Notes under the pieces: model-generated
Databases searched by the model: none
Told to the model about the DNA's origin: nothing
What the model saw: the letters and a program-made list of their open reading frames with translations, nothing else
Translations under genes and position numbers: made by a program
Assembly (NCBI GenBank): GCA_003212315.1
Contig: QCQB01000006.1
Span: 22,104 to 86,103 of the forward strand
Source of the DNA: SAR116 cluster bacterium AG-447-C21
GTDB lineage: Bacteria; Pseudomonadota; Alphaproteobacteria; Thalassobaculales; Thalassobaculaceae
Direction: 5' to 3'
Length of the DNA stretch: 64,000 nucleotides
In this document: positions 37,973-47,679 of the stretch, piece by piece
Numbering within the stretch: position 1 is the stretch's first letter
Layout of the letters: the number at the start of each line of letters is the position of its first letter

Positions 37973-40129
37973 TCATTTAACGAGGTTCTCTGGACCGAGC
38001 GCGTCCCTGAAAGCTTTCAACATACTGGAATCGCTTAATAATTCGGGAAGAACTATGCCATCTACTTTGGCCGGCCCATAAATAACATTGAAAGGGATTC
38101 CAAATCTTTTATAAGATTCCAAGTATGATAAAATAGTTGGATCAGGTAGCGTCCAGTCTGCCTGCATTTTTATGATGTTTTTATCGGATAACAATGCTTT
38201 TGAGAGCTCGCCAGACAGAAGGACGCTCTTATTAATTTGGCATGTGAGACACCAATCTGCTGTCACATCAACGAAAACACCCTTTCCATCTTTCACAAAT
38301 TTTGGAATCAAGCCAGGATTAAAATCTTGCCATATTATTTTTTCGCCTGTTGTTAAGGTATTTATCAGCGGGCTATTTGCGTTTCTGATTGCTGAAGGCG
38401 GTTCTGAATACGCGATTATAAAAAGAGCTGCCATACCGATGAGTGCACTCAAGAATTTTAGGGAACCACGACGGCTTAGATGAAAAACCCATACTGTTAT
38501 AAATGCTGAAGTAATCAATGTAAGACTAATGATAAATGAATTGGTATTTAACTGTTTGTATAAAATAGATAAAATCCAAATAGCAGTAAAAATTAGAATA
38601 ATTCCTAAAAAGGCTTCTAATTTATTCATCCAGGCCCCAGGACGTGGTAAAAATCTCAAAAGCTCTGGCCGGATGGATATCAACAAATATGGTAGTGACA
38701 ACCCTAACCCCATTGTTAGAAATATCGACAATATTTCGATAGGACCTTGGCTTAATGCAAAACTTAGCGCAGTGCCTACAAAAGGTGCAGAACAGGGCGT
38801 AGCCAGAACGGTAGCAAATGCTCCAGTAAGGAAATGCTCAACCTTAGAACTATTGTTTTCATGCAAGTTGATCAAGCTAGCTGATCTGTTTTCGAGCCAA
38901 AGAAGAGATTGTGGAACTTGAAAATTAAGCCAACCAAATAAGTTGCCTGCGAAGGCAAGTAAAATAAGGCAAATGAAACCTAAAAAAACGGGTTGTTGAA
39001 AGTGCATACCCCAACCAATACTTACGCCGCCTTGTTTTAGAATAATTGTTAATATAGCTATGACCAAAAAAGAAAAAATTACGCCAGACGCGGAGTAAAT
39101 AAATCCATTCCTAACGGCCCTTCGGTCTAAGCCAGACGAGCGCGTCAGTTGGAGAAGTTTTATTGTTAATACGGGAAGAACACATGGCATGAGGTTTAAA
39201 ATTAAACCTCCTATTAACGCTGCTAGTAAAACGGTAAGCCAATTAAAACTGGTGTAGGATTGGACGGGTTTAGTGACTAATTTCCCGCGTATAGATCTTC
39301 TCACTTCTATAGACTTTTTGCCGTCCACAACAGTTATCGTAATAGGTATCCCAGTAAGATTGGTATCTATCGGTATATCATTGGATAAAATGAACGACGC
39401 ATTTAACCGGTTGTTTGAGATAGAAACCTCCGGTTTTCCAAATCTAAAAGCGTTCTCTGATTCAATAAAAACATCGGGTTTGATGAGAGGGTGCTTCGAT
39501 TTTACTGTAATAAGGATTGAGTTTTTGTTAGCGTTGACACTAAGGATCTTAAATCCTGGCCAAGTTGCTTTCGTTGGCACGCGCTTCTCGAACGAATAAA
39601 TCGATGCCGCGTGTTCTGTTTTTACTGTATTGCCAACTGGGATTGTTAAATTAAGATCTCCGTCTATAGGAACACAAATATCCTTACATGCAAGTGCTGT
39701 GATATTTGCTTGCAAAACTAATGGTTCTTTCGTCGTTTCTACGGTCGCTGTTATTGGGAATATGATCTTCTTTTCATATCCATAATTTTGCATATCTTCA
39801 AAAATAAATCGTTTGGGCGCTGGCCAAAACCATTTTATTTCAGATAAGTTTTCGTTATTCTCAAAGTTAATTTCTGGCGGGTATCCTGCGTCTCCAGGAT
39901 TGCGCCAATAAATCTTCCAACCATCTTTGAGTTCGAATTCTAAACCAAGTGGCACTTTATTAGAGGCGCCTATATTACTTATTCCACTAATTAGGCGAAA
40001 GTTAGCCATCTCTGTAAAAACCCAATTAGAAACCCCAGCAGCCTTGGGAGATGCTTGAGTTGGTATTATAAAAATCATGATAATAAACAGAAGAATTTTT
40101 TTGTATGACATGATTTTAAAATTTTTCAT
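37973..40129 (-). CDS. DsbD/ScsB-type thiol:disulfide interchange membrane protein
   Basis: Inner-membrane protein that carries electrons from cytoplasmic thioredoxin to periplasmic partners. The 718-residue protein has an N-terminal signal-like segment (KKILLFIIMIFIIPTQA), a periplasmic domain (about residues 30-290) with YWRNPGDAGYPPEI and a CKDIC cysteine pair, an eight-helix core with NLMPCVLPVL and ATPCSAPFVG (the two membrane cysteines), and a C-terminal thioredoxin domain with ADWCLTCQINK. The large N-terminal domain makes it ScsB-like rather than classic E. coli DsbD. No scs partner genes are adjacent; the peroxiredoxin gene downstream on the same strand may be a functional neighbour. 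Confidence 0.9.
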   Translation of the reverse strand: MKNFKIMSYKKILLFIIMIFIIPTQASPKAAGVSNWVFTEMANFRLISGISNIGASNKVPLGLEFELKDGWKIYWRNPGDAGYPPEINFENNENLSEIKWFWPAPKRFIFEDMQNYGYEKKIIFPITATVETTKEPLVLQANITALACKDICVPIDGDLNLTIPVGNTVKTEHAASIYSFEKRVPTKATWPGFKILSVNANKNSILITVKSKHPLIKPDVFIESENAFRFGKPEVSISNNRLNASFILSNDIPIDTNLTGIPITITVVDGKKSIEVRRSIRGKLVTKPVQSYTSFNWLTVLLAALIGGLILNLMPCVLPVLTIKLLQLTRSSGLDRRAVRNGFIYSASGVIFSFLVIAILTIILKQGGVSIGWGMHFQQPVFLGFICLILLAFAGNLFGWLNFQVPQSLLWLENRSASLINLHENNSSKVEHFLTGAFATVLATPCSAPFVGTALSFALSQGPIEILSIFLTMGLGLSLPYLLISIRPELLRFLPRPGAWMNKLEAFLGIILIFTAIWILSILYKQLNTNSFIISLTLITSAFITVWVFHLSRRGSLKFLSALIGMAALFIIAYSEPPSAIRNANSPLINTLTTGEKIIWQDFNPGLIPKFVKDGKGVFVDVTADWCLTCQINKSVLLSGELSKALLSDKNIIKMQADWTLPDPTILSYLESYKRFGIPFNVIYGPAKVDGIVLPELLSDSSMLKAFRDALGPENLVK

Positions 40130-40205
40130 TTGAATTAACTAGAATCCATCCATTTTCATTTAAATTATAAAAGTACTTAGTGGATAGAACAAATGCGCTT
40201 AATGT

Positions 40206-40838
40206 ATGTGCATAGAGTTTAAAATGTCAGCAAACTATGGGATCACCTCTTTAACTGGGACAATGTCTAAAATGGAAAGTCCATTTCTTTCAGGAAAACT
40301 AATTATAGCTATGCCTACCATGAGTGATCCTCGTTTCAAACGGTCCGTTGTTTGTATCTGTGCCCATAACGAAGATGGGGCTATTGGTATTATAATCAAT
40401 AAGATAATAGAATCCCTTTCTTTTTCCAAAATTATCAAACAGCTCAGACTCAAAAAAAATAAGGTTAAAAGGGATTACTCGGAGCCAATTTATTTTGGAG
40501 GGCCAGTAGAGACAGAGCGAGGTTTCATATTGCATACCGCTGACTATTTCTCTGAAAATAGTACCTCTATAAATACTCAAATAAGTATGACGGCTTCCAC
40601 CGAAATACTGCAGGCGCTTATTGATGGAAATGGTCCAAATAAAAGTATTATTGCGTTAGGATATGCTGGTTGGGGTCCAGGTCAGCTAGATACAGAAATT
40701 CAGTCTAATGCTTGGCTTAGTGTTCAGTCGGATCCAGAACTTATATTTTCAGATAAAACATCTGACAAATGGGATATGGCTCTAGAGAAAATAGGTGTTG
40801 ACCCAGCACTTCTGTCTACCGAGTTTGGGAGAGCCTAA
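40206..40838 (+). CDS. YqgE/AlgH family protein (UPF0301)
   Basis: A 210-residue member of UPF0301. Motifs are LSGKLIIAMPTMSDPRFKRSVVCICAHNEDGAIGIIINK, IYFGGPVETERGFILHT, and LGYAGWGPGQLDTEIQSNAWL followed by DKWDMALEKIGVDPALLS, which define the family. Its biochemical role is not settled. The first methionine (MCIEFK) is probably not used: MSANYG or the later MSKMESPFLSG is closer to the usual N-terminus. It is divergent from the DsbD-like gene. Confidence 0.92.
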   Translation: MCIEFKMSANYGITSLTGTMSKMESPFLSGKLIIAMPTMSDPRFKRSVVCICAHNEDGAIGIIINKIIESLSFSKIIKQLRLKKNKVKRDYSEPIYFGGPVETERGFILHTADYFSENSTSINTQISMTASTEILQALIDGNGPNKSIIALGYAGWGPGQLDTEIQSNAWLSVQSDPELIFSDKTSDKWDMALEKIGVDPALLSTEFGRA

Positions 40839-40872
40839 AAACTAAAACTATCTAACTTAGATAACTAAAATT

Positions 40873-43137
40873 TCAAATATCGATCGAAGCATCGTAGGCC
40901 GCTATTGCGGCCGCTTGTACCAAGTCGTTTACAGTTGCATTCATTTGGACGATTTGTACTGGTTTCTCCAAACCTAGAAGCATCGGACCTATTATGGTTC
41001 CCCCACCCACAGCTTGAAGCAATTTATAGCTTATATTTGCCGCGTGGAGTCCAGGCATAATCAAAATGTTAGCCGGTCCGGAAAGCCGGCAAAATGGAAA
41101 ATTGGCCCGTAGAGACATGTCTAGGGCGACATCGACATTCATCTCCCCGTCATATTCAAAGTCGACTTTTCGCTCGTCGAGAATTTTCACGGCCGCTCGA
41201 ACTCTCTCCATATGTTCCCTGTGGGGATAGCCAAAATTTGAAAATGATAGAAGCGCTACTCTTGGCTCATAACCAAAGGATTTCGCTTTTTCAGCGGTTT
41301 GGATCGCGATATCTGCCATAGCTATCGCATCTGGTTCTTCGTTGATATTCGTATCGGCGATGAATAATGCAGTACTTCGTGTAACAACCAAACTACACGT
41401 CATCAGCCGTTGTCCGGGTTTTGGATCGAGGACCCGCGTAATATATTCGTGATTGACCCCAAAACTTCTCGTTAGACCGGTAACCATGGCGTCCGCGTGA
41501 CCGTGTGCTACCATCGATGCGCCAAAAACATTCCGGTCTTGGTTAACCATTCGGAGGACGTCGCGATATAAATGGCCTTTTCGCTGCAGTCGCTTGTAAA
41601 GGCTGTTACTGTATTCTTCATTATGGTCTGATAATCTAGCGTTATGGATCTCAAGGCCATCCAAACCAGAAAGGCCTAATTTTTCCAAACTCTTTTTTAC
41701 AGTATCCTCTCTTCCGATCAAAATAGGTTGCCCGTATCCGCTAGTTTGAAATGATATTGCAGCTCTTATTACTCGTTCCTCTTCCCCTTCCGCAAAAACC
41801 ACACGTTTAGGTGCCCTTTTTACGCGTGAATAAATTCCACTTAAACTATTTGCTGTAGGGTTGAGCCGAGCTTTGAGTTCTTGCTCGTACATTTCAAAAT
41901 TTTCTATGGGCTTTCGAGCTACACCTGTTTCCATGGCTGCTTTGGCTACCTCTGATGAAACTTTCACAATTAATCGTGGATCAAATGGTGCTGGAATAAT
42001 GTATTCCTTCCCAAATTGTAATGGTTTTCCATATGCAGCATTGACCTCGTCCGGTACATCTTCGCGCGCTAAATATGCGATGGCATTCGCTGCAGCGATC
42101 TTCATAGAATCGTTAATTTCTGAGGCTTGAACATCTAAGGCTCCTCTGAAAATATACGGAAAACCTAGCACGTTATTGACTTGATTGGGGTAGTCTGAAC
42201 GACCTGTGGCCATAATTGCATCAGATCGAATGACTGCTACTTCCTCGGGTGTGATTTCGGGGTCAGGATTGGCCATTGCAAATATAATTGGTTTTTCCGA
42301 CATCGATTTGATAATTTTTTCAGAAAATGCACCCTTAACCGAAAGTCCCATCAAAACGTCCGCTCCGTCAGCAGCCTCCTCTAGCGTGCGCTTATCTGTA
42401 ACAGCGGCATGGGCTGATTTCCATTGGTTCATTCCCGCCTCACGGCCTTTATAAACCACTCCCTGAGAGTCACATATAATGATATTTTCTTGGGGCATGC
42501 CCATAGCTTTGAATAGTTCAACCCCGGCAATGGATGCCGCACCTGCTCCGTTTACGACTAAACGCGTTTTCTCAATAGATCTATCTGTCAGATACAGCGC
42601 GTTAATTAGGCCAGCGCATGAAATGATAGCGGTACCATGCTGATCATCATGAAAAACGGGTATATCTAAAATCTCCTTGAGTCGCTGTTCTATAATAAAA
42701 CATTCAGGAGCTTTAATGTCTTCAAGGTTTATACCACCAAAGCCTTTACCCAAAAATTTTACACAGTTGATAAACTCATCTACATCCTCCGTGCTTACCT
42801 CGAGATCAATTCCATCAATATCTGCAAATTTTTTGAATAAGACCGCTTTTCCCTCCATTACAGGTTTAGAGGCTAGAGCTCCTATATTACCAAGCCCAAG
42901 TACGGCGGTTCCATTCGAAATAACGGCAACGATATTACCTTTAGAGGTATAGTCGTAAGCTCGCGCGGGTTCCTGTTCTATTTCAAGGCAGGGTACGGCC
43001 ACTCCAGGAGAATAGGCTAAAGAGAGATCTCGCTGTGTTGTTAGATCCTTCGTTGGGGCAATTTCAATCTTCCCAGGTTTACCAGTAGAGTGAAAATCGA
43101 GTGCCTCTTGATCACTTATTTTTCTGGGCCCATCCAT
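40873..43137 (-). CDS. maeB: NADP-dependent malic enzyme with C-terminal phosphotransacetylase-like domain
   Basis: Decarboxylates malate to pyruvate with NADP+, supplying pyruvate and NADPH. The 754-residue fusion has the malic-enzyme part (about residues 1-430) with DLSLAYSPGVAVPC, GTAVLGLGNIGALASKPVMEGKAVLFKKFADIDGIDLEV, FGGINLEDIKAPECF, HDDQHGTAII and VVNGAGAASIAG (NADP site), and a C-terminal PTA-like domain (KRVVFAEGEEERVIRAA, VARSFGVNH-type segments, GGGTIIGPMLLGLEKPVQIV) thought to be regulatory. Length is normal for MaeB. It is divergent from mutS over 237 bases, in which I see only an AACCAAA/TTTGGTT arm pair 39 bases apart. Confidence 0.96.
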   Translation of the reverse strand: MDGPRKISDQEALDFHSTGKPGKIEIAPTKDLTTQRDLSLAYSPGVAVPCLEIEQEPARAYDYTSKGNIVAVISNGTAVLGLGNIGALASKPVMEGKAVLFKKFADIDGIDLEVSTEDVDEFINCVKFLGKGFGGINLEDIKAPECFIIEQRLKEILDIPVFHDDQHGTAIISCAGLINALYLTDRSIEKTRLVVNGAGAASIAGVELFKAMGMPQENIIICDSQGVVYKGREAGMNQWKSAHAAVTDKRTLEEAADGADVLMGLSVKGAFSEKIIKSMSEKPIIFAMANPDPEITPEEVAVIRSDAIMATGRSDYPNQVNNVLGFPYIFRGALDVQASEINDSMKIAAANAIAYLAREDVPDEVNAAYGKPLQFGKEYIIPAPFDPRLIVKVSSEVAKAAMETGVARKPIENFEMYEQELKARLNPTANSLSGIYSRVKRAPKRVVFAEGEEERVIRAAISFQTSGYGQPILIGREDTVKKSLEKLGLSGLDGLEIHNARLSDHNEEYSNSLYKRLQRKGHLYRDVLRMVNQDRNVFGASMVAHGHADAMVTGLTRSFGVNHEYITRVLDPKPGQRLMTCSLVVTRSTALFIADTNINEEPDAIAMADIAIQTAEKAKSFGYEPRVALLSFSNFGYPHREHMERVRAAVKILDERKVDFEYDGEMNVDVALDMSLRANFPFCRLSGPANILIMPGLHAANISYKLLQAVGGGTIIGPMLLGLEKPVQIVQMNATVNDLVQAAAIAAYDASIDI

Positions 43138-43374
43138 GTTCTTTTCATCCCCTATTTCATAAGCTTGGCTTTTTATTTCACTTCACAGACGTTAAGCTTA
43201 ACCAAACTTGCTTAAAAGGGAAAGCCACTGAATGTATTCGCGACATTTGGTTGATAAAAAAGAGGTATTGTCTTTAGAATTATTGGTAGCTAAGAATGTT
43301 ACAATGTTTTTTAATCCGATAGTCGTGCGTTTCTATTAAAAGAACGCAGATAGGGCCTTTTAAAAGAAAGTTGA

Positions 43375-46092
43375 ATGAATATTTCTGAAAAGCCTCACGC
43401 CCCAGTTAATTTTGATTTTAGAAACCAAACCTTGGCGGATAAAGTAGAGGGCGCCACCCCGATGCTTTCTCAGTATTTTGAGATAAAGCAACAGCATCCA
43501 GATTCTTTACTTTTCTTTCGAATGGGCGATTTTTATGAATTGTTTTTTGATGACGCCGTAGAAGCTGCTAGAGCCTTGGATATAACTTTGACGCGGCGTG
43601 GTAAGCATCAGGATCAAGACATCCCAATGTGCGGCGTACCTTTTCATGCTGCTGACGTTTACTTAGGTAGATTGATCAAACAGGGCTTTAGAGTTGCTAT
43701 TTGTGAGCAAATAGAAGACCCTGTTGAGGCTCGCAAAAGAGGTAGTAAATCTGTTGTAAAAAGGGCTGTTGCCAGAGTTATTACTCCTGGGACTATAACA
43801 GAAGAGTCTTTATTGGACGGTCGTAGCAACAACTACCTGGCCTGTATCATAGCAATACATGAAAGGCTCTCTATTGCCTGGGTAGATATATCGACGGGAG
43901 ACCTCCATACACAAAACTTGGAACCAGATCAACTTGGAACAGTGCTTGCTAGGATTTCACCCGCCGAAATATTAGTTTCAGAAAAAGTTAAAAGCGAGGA
44001 AGGCGACCTTAAAATTATAAGTCCACAGTTAAATGATTGGCGATCTAATTTAACGATACTGCCCCATAGCCGCTTTGATAGTGCGAACGGGATAAAAAGA
44101 CTAGAGAAATTTTATAACGTTGTTACCTTGGATGCTTTTGGCTCTTTTACAAGATCAGAATTAGCCGCTTGTGGCGCTCTGGTTGATTATCTTGAAATTA
44201 CACAGCAGGGTAATCTTCCTCGTTTAAACAGGCCTGTACAATGGAGATTGGATAGGACGTTAGAAATAGACGTGGCGACTCGCACTAACCTCGAATTATT
44301 AAAGACATTATCTGGACAGAAAAAAGGCAGTTTACTGGACTGTATAGACAAAACTCAGACTGGGTCTGGAGCTAGGTTGTTAGCTGCCCGTTTGTCAGCG
44401 CCCTCAAAAGAGGTTGATACTATTAATGGCCGTTTAGACGCTGTGAATTATTTTTTCGAGTCTGATCAATTGCGTGGGGAAGTGCGCGAAATACTACGAG
44501 CAACCCCAGATATAGAGCGGGCCTTATCCAGGCTTGCTGTGGATAGAGGAGGGCCAAGAGATCTACGAGCAGTATGCGATGGTCTTAAGGCGTCAGCTTC
44601 ATTGGTCAAGTTAATTAAAAATTGGGAAACTGAACTATCGTATCTGCCACTTCAAATTGAAACTAATATAGAGCAATTAGGCTGTTACGCGGACTTAGTA
44701 GATTTGTTGAATAAAGCCTTAGCAGAAAACCTCCCAATGTTTGCACGCGATGGTGGTTTTATCGAGGTTGGTTATCATGCAGAATTGGACAGGTTTAAAG
44801 CATTAAAGGATGAGCGTCGCCAGCTAATTGCAGAACTGCAAAAAAAATATATTGACGATTCTGGTATTAATTCAATTAAAATTAAGCACAATAATGTCCT
44901 AGGTTACTTTGTCGAAGTGACTTCATTACATGCACCAAAATTAAATAGTCAAGAAGCTTTTATTCATCGTCAAACGATGACTAATGCCACAAGATTTACT
45001 ACTGTTGAATTAAAGGAATTAGAACGTGATTTGAGCCAAGCTGCTGATCGAGCGTTGGCTATAGAACAGGAATGTTTTTTGGAATTACGTCATGCCGTTT
45101 TAGACTTGACAGATCACATTTCTCGAACAGCGGTTGGCATCTCTGAGATTGACCTCAGTAGTAGTCTTGCGGAACTGGCTATTGAAAAAAATTACGTGCG
45201 ACCGATAATTAATGGAAGCTTAAACTTTAATATTTTGGATGGTAGACATCCTGTAGTCGAGGCTGAAATTGGTGCAGGTGGGGCATTTGTATCTAATAAC
45301 TGTGACCTTAGTTCTCAACAAAAACTATGGTTAATAACTGGGCCTAATATGGCTGGAAAAAGTACCTTCCTACGACAGAATGCATTGATCACAATACTTG
45401 CACATATGGGGTCCTATGTACCTGCCACATTCGCTGAAATAGGGATTGTTGACCGTCTGTTTAGCCGGGTGGGAGCAGCGGACGATCTGGCCCGGGGCAG
45501 ATCCACCTTTATGGTAGAAATGGTTGAAACGGCTGTTATCCTTAATCTAGCAACAGAGCGATCTTTAGTTATTTTAGATGAAATTGGAAGAGGCACGGCG
45601 ACGTTTGATGGCCTTTCAATAGCATGGGCTGCAATTGAACACCTTCATGAAAATAGTCGCTGCAGGACGTTATTCGCCACTCACTATCACGAATTAACGG
45701 CACTAGCATCCAGGCTGACGTCTTTATGTTGTAATACTATGAAAATTAAAGAATGGAAGGATGACATAATATTTCTCCATGAAGTCTCAAAGGGAGCGGC
45801 TGATCGTTCCTATGGAATACACGTTGCTAAACTCGCTGGGTTACCTCTCAGCGTCATTACCAGGGCAAAAATAGTACTAGAAAATCTTGAAAAAGGAGAA
45901 AAAAACAAAGTTATAGAAAACCTAAATGAGGAATTACCTCTTTTTCAAAGTATTGATAATGAAGCCCATAGTCTTCAGGCCGCAGCAGATAGTGAATTGG
46001 AATCTTACGTGGCTAATATCAATGTGGATGATTTAACTCCAAGACAGGCAATAGAGGTTATCTATGATCTCAAAAAGCTTGCTGAGAACTGA
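43375..46092 (+). CDS. mutS: DNA mismatch repair protein MutS
   Basis: Mismatch-recognition ATPase. The 905-residue protein has the N-terminal mismatch-binding LLFFRMGDFYELFFDDA (Phe-x-Glu), GVPFHAADVYLGRLIKQGFRVAICEQ, connector and lever domains, and the C-terminal ATPase with ITGPNMAGKSTFLRQNALI (Walker A), ARGRSTFMVEMVETA, LVILDEIGRGTATFDGLSIAWA (Walker B), LFATHYHELTAL and AADRSYGIHVAKLAGLP. The C-terminal tail includes a DLTPRQAIEVIYDLKKL clamp-like segment. Full length; mutL is not here. Confidence 0.99.
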   Translation: MNISEKPHAPVNFDFRNQTLADKVEGATPMLSQYFEIKQQHPDSLLFFRMGDFYELFFDDAVEAARALDITLTRRGKHQDQDIPMCGVPFHAADVYLGRLIKQGFRVAICEQIEDPVEARKRGSKSVVKRAVARVITPGTITEESLLDGRSNNYLACIIAIHERLSIAWVDISTGDLHTQNLEPDQLGTVLARISPAEILVSEKVKSEEGDLKIISPQLNDWRSNLTILPHSRFDSANGIKRLEKFYNVVTLDAFGSFTRSELAACGALVDYLEITQQGNLPRLNRPVQWRLDRTLEIDVATRTNLELLKTLSGQKKGSLLDCIDKTQTGSGARLLAARLSAPSKEVDTINGRLDAVNYFFESDQLRGEVREILRATPDIERALSRLAVDRGGPRDLRAVCDGLKASASLVKLIKNWETELSYLPLQIETNIEQLGCYADLVDLLNKALAENLPMFARDGGFIEVGYHAELDRFKALKDERRQLIAELQKKYIDDSGINSIKIKHNNVLGYFVEVTSLHAPKLNSQEAFIHRQTMTNATRFTTVELKELERDLSQAADRALAIEQECFLELRHAVLDLTDHISRTAVGISEIDLSSSLAELAIEKNYVRPIINGSLNFNILDGRHPVVEAEIGAGGAFVSNNCDLSSQQKLWLITGPNMAGKSTFLRQNALITILAHMGSYVPATFAEIGIVDRLFSRVGAADDLARGRSTFMVEMVETAVILNLATERSLVILDEIGRGTATFDGLSIAWAAIEHLHENSRCRTLFATHYHELTALASRLTSLCCNTMKIKEWKDDIIFLHEVSKGAADRSYGIHVAKLAGLPLSVITRAKIVLENLEKGEKNKVIENLNEELPLFQSIDNEAHSLQAAADSELESYVANINVDDLTPRQAIEVIYDLKKLAEN

Positions 46093-46097
46093 TGTTT

Positions 46098-46367
46098 TTA
46101 ATGAACTATTTCTACATTCCAAATTATTGATCCTAAAATGTCGCCCTTCACGGATATATCCTTGTTTATATAGGGTTCAAACACAGGCTCACAAATTAAC
46201 GCTAGTGTTTCTACTGCACCTGGTTCATCCATGTTGCTCGTTATCAGCATATATTCCTCGCCATCATCAGCAACTATATGGATAGGGCCACTCGTTGGAA
46301 TCATGCCATCGAAAGTAGGCAATCGCATGACCCGTCCATAAATAATTGTTGACTTGTTCATTGCCAT
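46098..46367 (-). CDS. Small hypothetical protein
   Basis: An 89-residue protein that I do not recognise. It is predicted beta-rich, with no signal peptide or membrane helix, and includes IIYGRVMRLPTFDGMIPTSGPIHIVADDGEEYMLITSNMDEPGAVETLALIC and a final KGDILGSIIWNVEIVH; alternating hydrophobic residues suggest a small OB-like barrel. A purine-rich AGAGAGAA site precedes the ATG, which favours a real gene. It follows the SCO gene on the same strand after a 40-base gap and ends 5 bases from mutS. Confidence 0.6.
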   Translation of the reverse strand: MAMNKSTIIYGRVMRLPTFDGMIPTSGPIHIVADDGEEYMLITSNMDEPGAVETLALICEPVFEPYINKDISVKGDILGSIIWNVEIVH

Positions 46368-46407
46368 TTCTCTCTATGAATCTAATCGTAGTCGCGGTCG
46401 ACAAATA

Positions 46408-47007
46408 TTACTGAAATATACGATCGAAGAAGGCCACTATTCGCTCTGGTGTAATTTCAGGGCCAAAATGATTTATGTATTCTCCCTTTGGTGACATTAC
46501 ATACATTATGGATGAATGATCCATAAGATAATTCTCTGTATTAGATGGATCGGATTTCTTGTAGTACACCCTGTACAATTTTGCGACATGTTTAATTTGC
46601 TCTAGTGTGCCTGTAAGATTACTAAATGAAGAATGAAAGTGGCTATGGTATTCTGCCATTATTTCAACATTGTCTCTATTGGGGTCTACTGTAATAAAAA
46701 TCGGCTTTATCCTTTGCGCTTTATTTCCTAAAAGGTCAAGGGCTTGGCTAATGATACCCATTCCTGTTGGGCATACATCAGGACAAAAAGTATAACCGAA
46801 ATATATAATTTTAAATTTATTTGGAAAACTTTTATCGGTAACTTCCTTTCCGTTGTGATCTAGTAAACTGTATGAACCACCAACCAAAGCAGGTTTATTT
46901 AAATTGTTATTTTTGGATTGTTCATAAACCCACAGCCCTGTGCCTATAGAGAGAACTAACAAAATTAATAAAGAACTGAGTAAGGTTAAAAAAAACTTTT
47001 TGGACAT
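46408..47007 (-). CDS. SCO1/SenC family copper chaperone
   Basis: Membrane-anchored thioredoxin-fold protein that helps build the CuA centre of cytochrome c oxidase. From MSKKFFLTLL the product is 199 residues with one N-terminal membrane anchor (about residues 5-27), the copper-binding GYTFCPDVCPTGMG (Cys-x3-Cys) and the distal His in LMDHSSIMYVM. The frame extends 35 codons further upstream into cobC, but that part has no SCO character and the signal anchor starts here. Its start lies just inside the downstream side of the cobC gene, so coupling is likely. Confidence 0.92.
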   Translation of the reverse strand: MSKKFFLTLLSSLLILLVLSIGTGLWVYEQSKNNNLNKPALVGGSYSLLDHNGKEVTDKSFPNKFKIIYFGYTFCPDVCPTGMGIISQALDLLGNKAQRIKPIFITVDPNRDNVEIMAEYHSHFHSSFSNLTGTLEQIKHVAKLYRVYYKKSDPSNTENYLMDHSSIMYVMSPKGEYINHFGPEITPERIVAFFDRIFQ

Positions 47008-47038
47008 AGGTTCTGCAATCTCGTAATTAAGAAAAAAA

Positions 47039-47659
47039 CTATACCGACGGGAGGTTTGTTCCACGTACGCGCCATCCGCCATGGAACCCATTTTCTGGAT
47101 GGATATAGTCAATGACGGTTGTCGACAGATTATCTATAGAAAAAGACATTGCCTGATCGCCGTTTAGACCCAAAGCAAGTGCTAAAGCCGCTCGGATAGG
47201 CCCTCCATGTGCAACACAGATAATATCTTCGCCCTTAAACTTCAATGTAAGTTCCCTTACGCAAGTCTGAACCCTTTCCAAGACTTCTAAAAAACTTTCT
47301 CCATTTGGCGGTTTTTCACTGGCCGGCGCTAACCAAAATTGATTGTACGATTCAGCAAATAATTTTTGGGCTTCATCGTAGGTTTTACCGACCCAGTCTC
47401 CAAAGTCCTGCTCCCCTAATCTTTTGTCTATGAAGGGCTTTTTGATTTTGAGACCTGAATTTTCTATAGATTCTAAGGTCTGGTGTGTGCGCAGGAGATG
47501 GCTAGTAACTGAAACAGCATTAACTGGTAGCCGTTGAGCTAGGATCTCAAAAGATCTCAAATCTGAGACATTAGCGGGAAGATTGGACGCCCCATAAATT
47601 CGACCTTCTGGATTATCAACGGGCGCGTGCCTAATAAAATACCATCGGGTCTCTAACAT
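47039..47659 (-). CDS. cobC: Histidine phosphatase, probable alpha-ribazole-5'-phosphate phosphatase CobC
   Basis: A 206-residue phosphoglycerate-mutase-type phosphatase. The catalytic RHAP motif is at about residue 10 (YFIRHAPVDNPEGRIYG), with LLRTHQTLESI, LGEQDFGDWVGKTYDE and VAHGGPIRAALALALG (second His). Several histidine phosphatases share this pattern; adjacency to cobS and the divergent cobT points to the alpha-ribazole phosphate phosphatase of nucleotide-loop assembly. GGGAAGG precedes the ATG. Confidence 0.82.
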   Translation of the reverse strand: MLETRWYFIRHAPVDNPEGRIYGASNLPANVSDLRSFEILAQRLPVNAVSVTSHLLRTHQTLESIENSGLKIKKPFIDKRLGEQDFGDWVGKTYDEAQKLFAESYNQFWLAPASEKPPNGESFLEVLERVQTCVRELTLKFKGEDIICVAHGGPIRAALALALGLNGDQAMSFSIDNLSTTVIDYIHPENGFHGGWRVRGTNLPSV

Positions 47660-47679
47660 TTTAATTACCTTCCCTAGAC

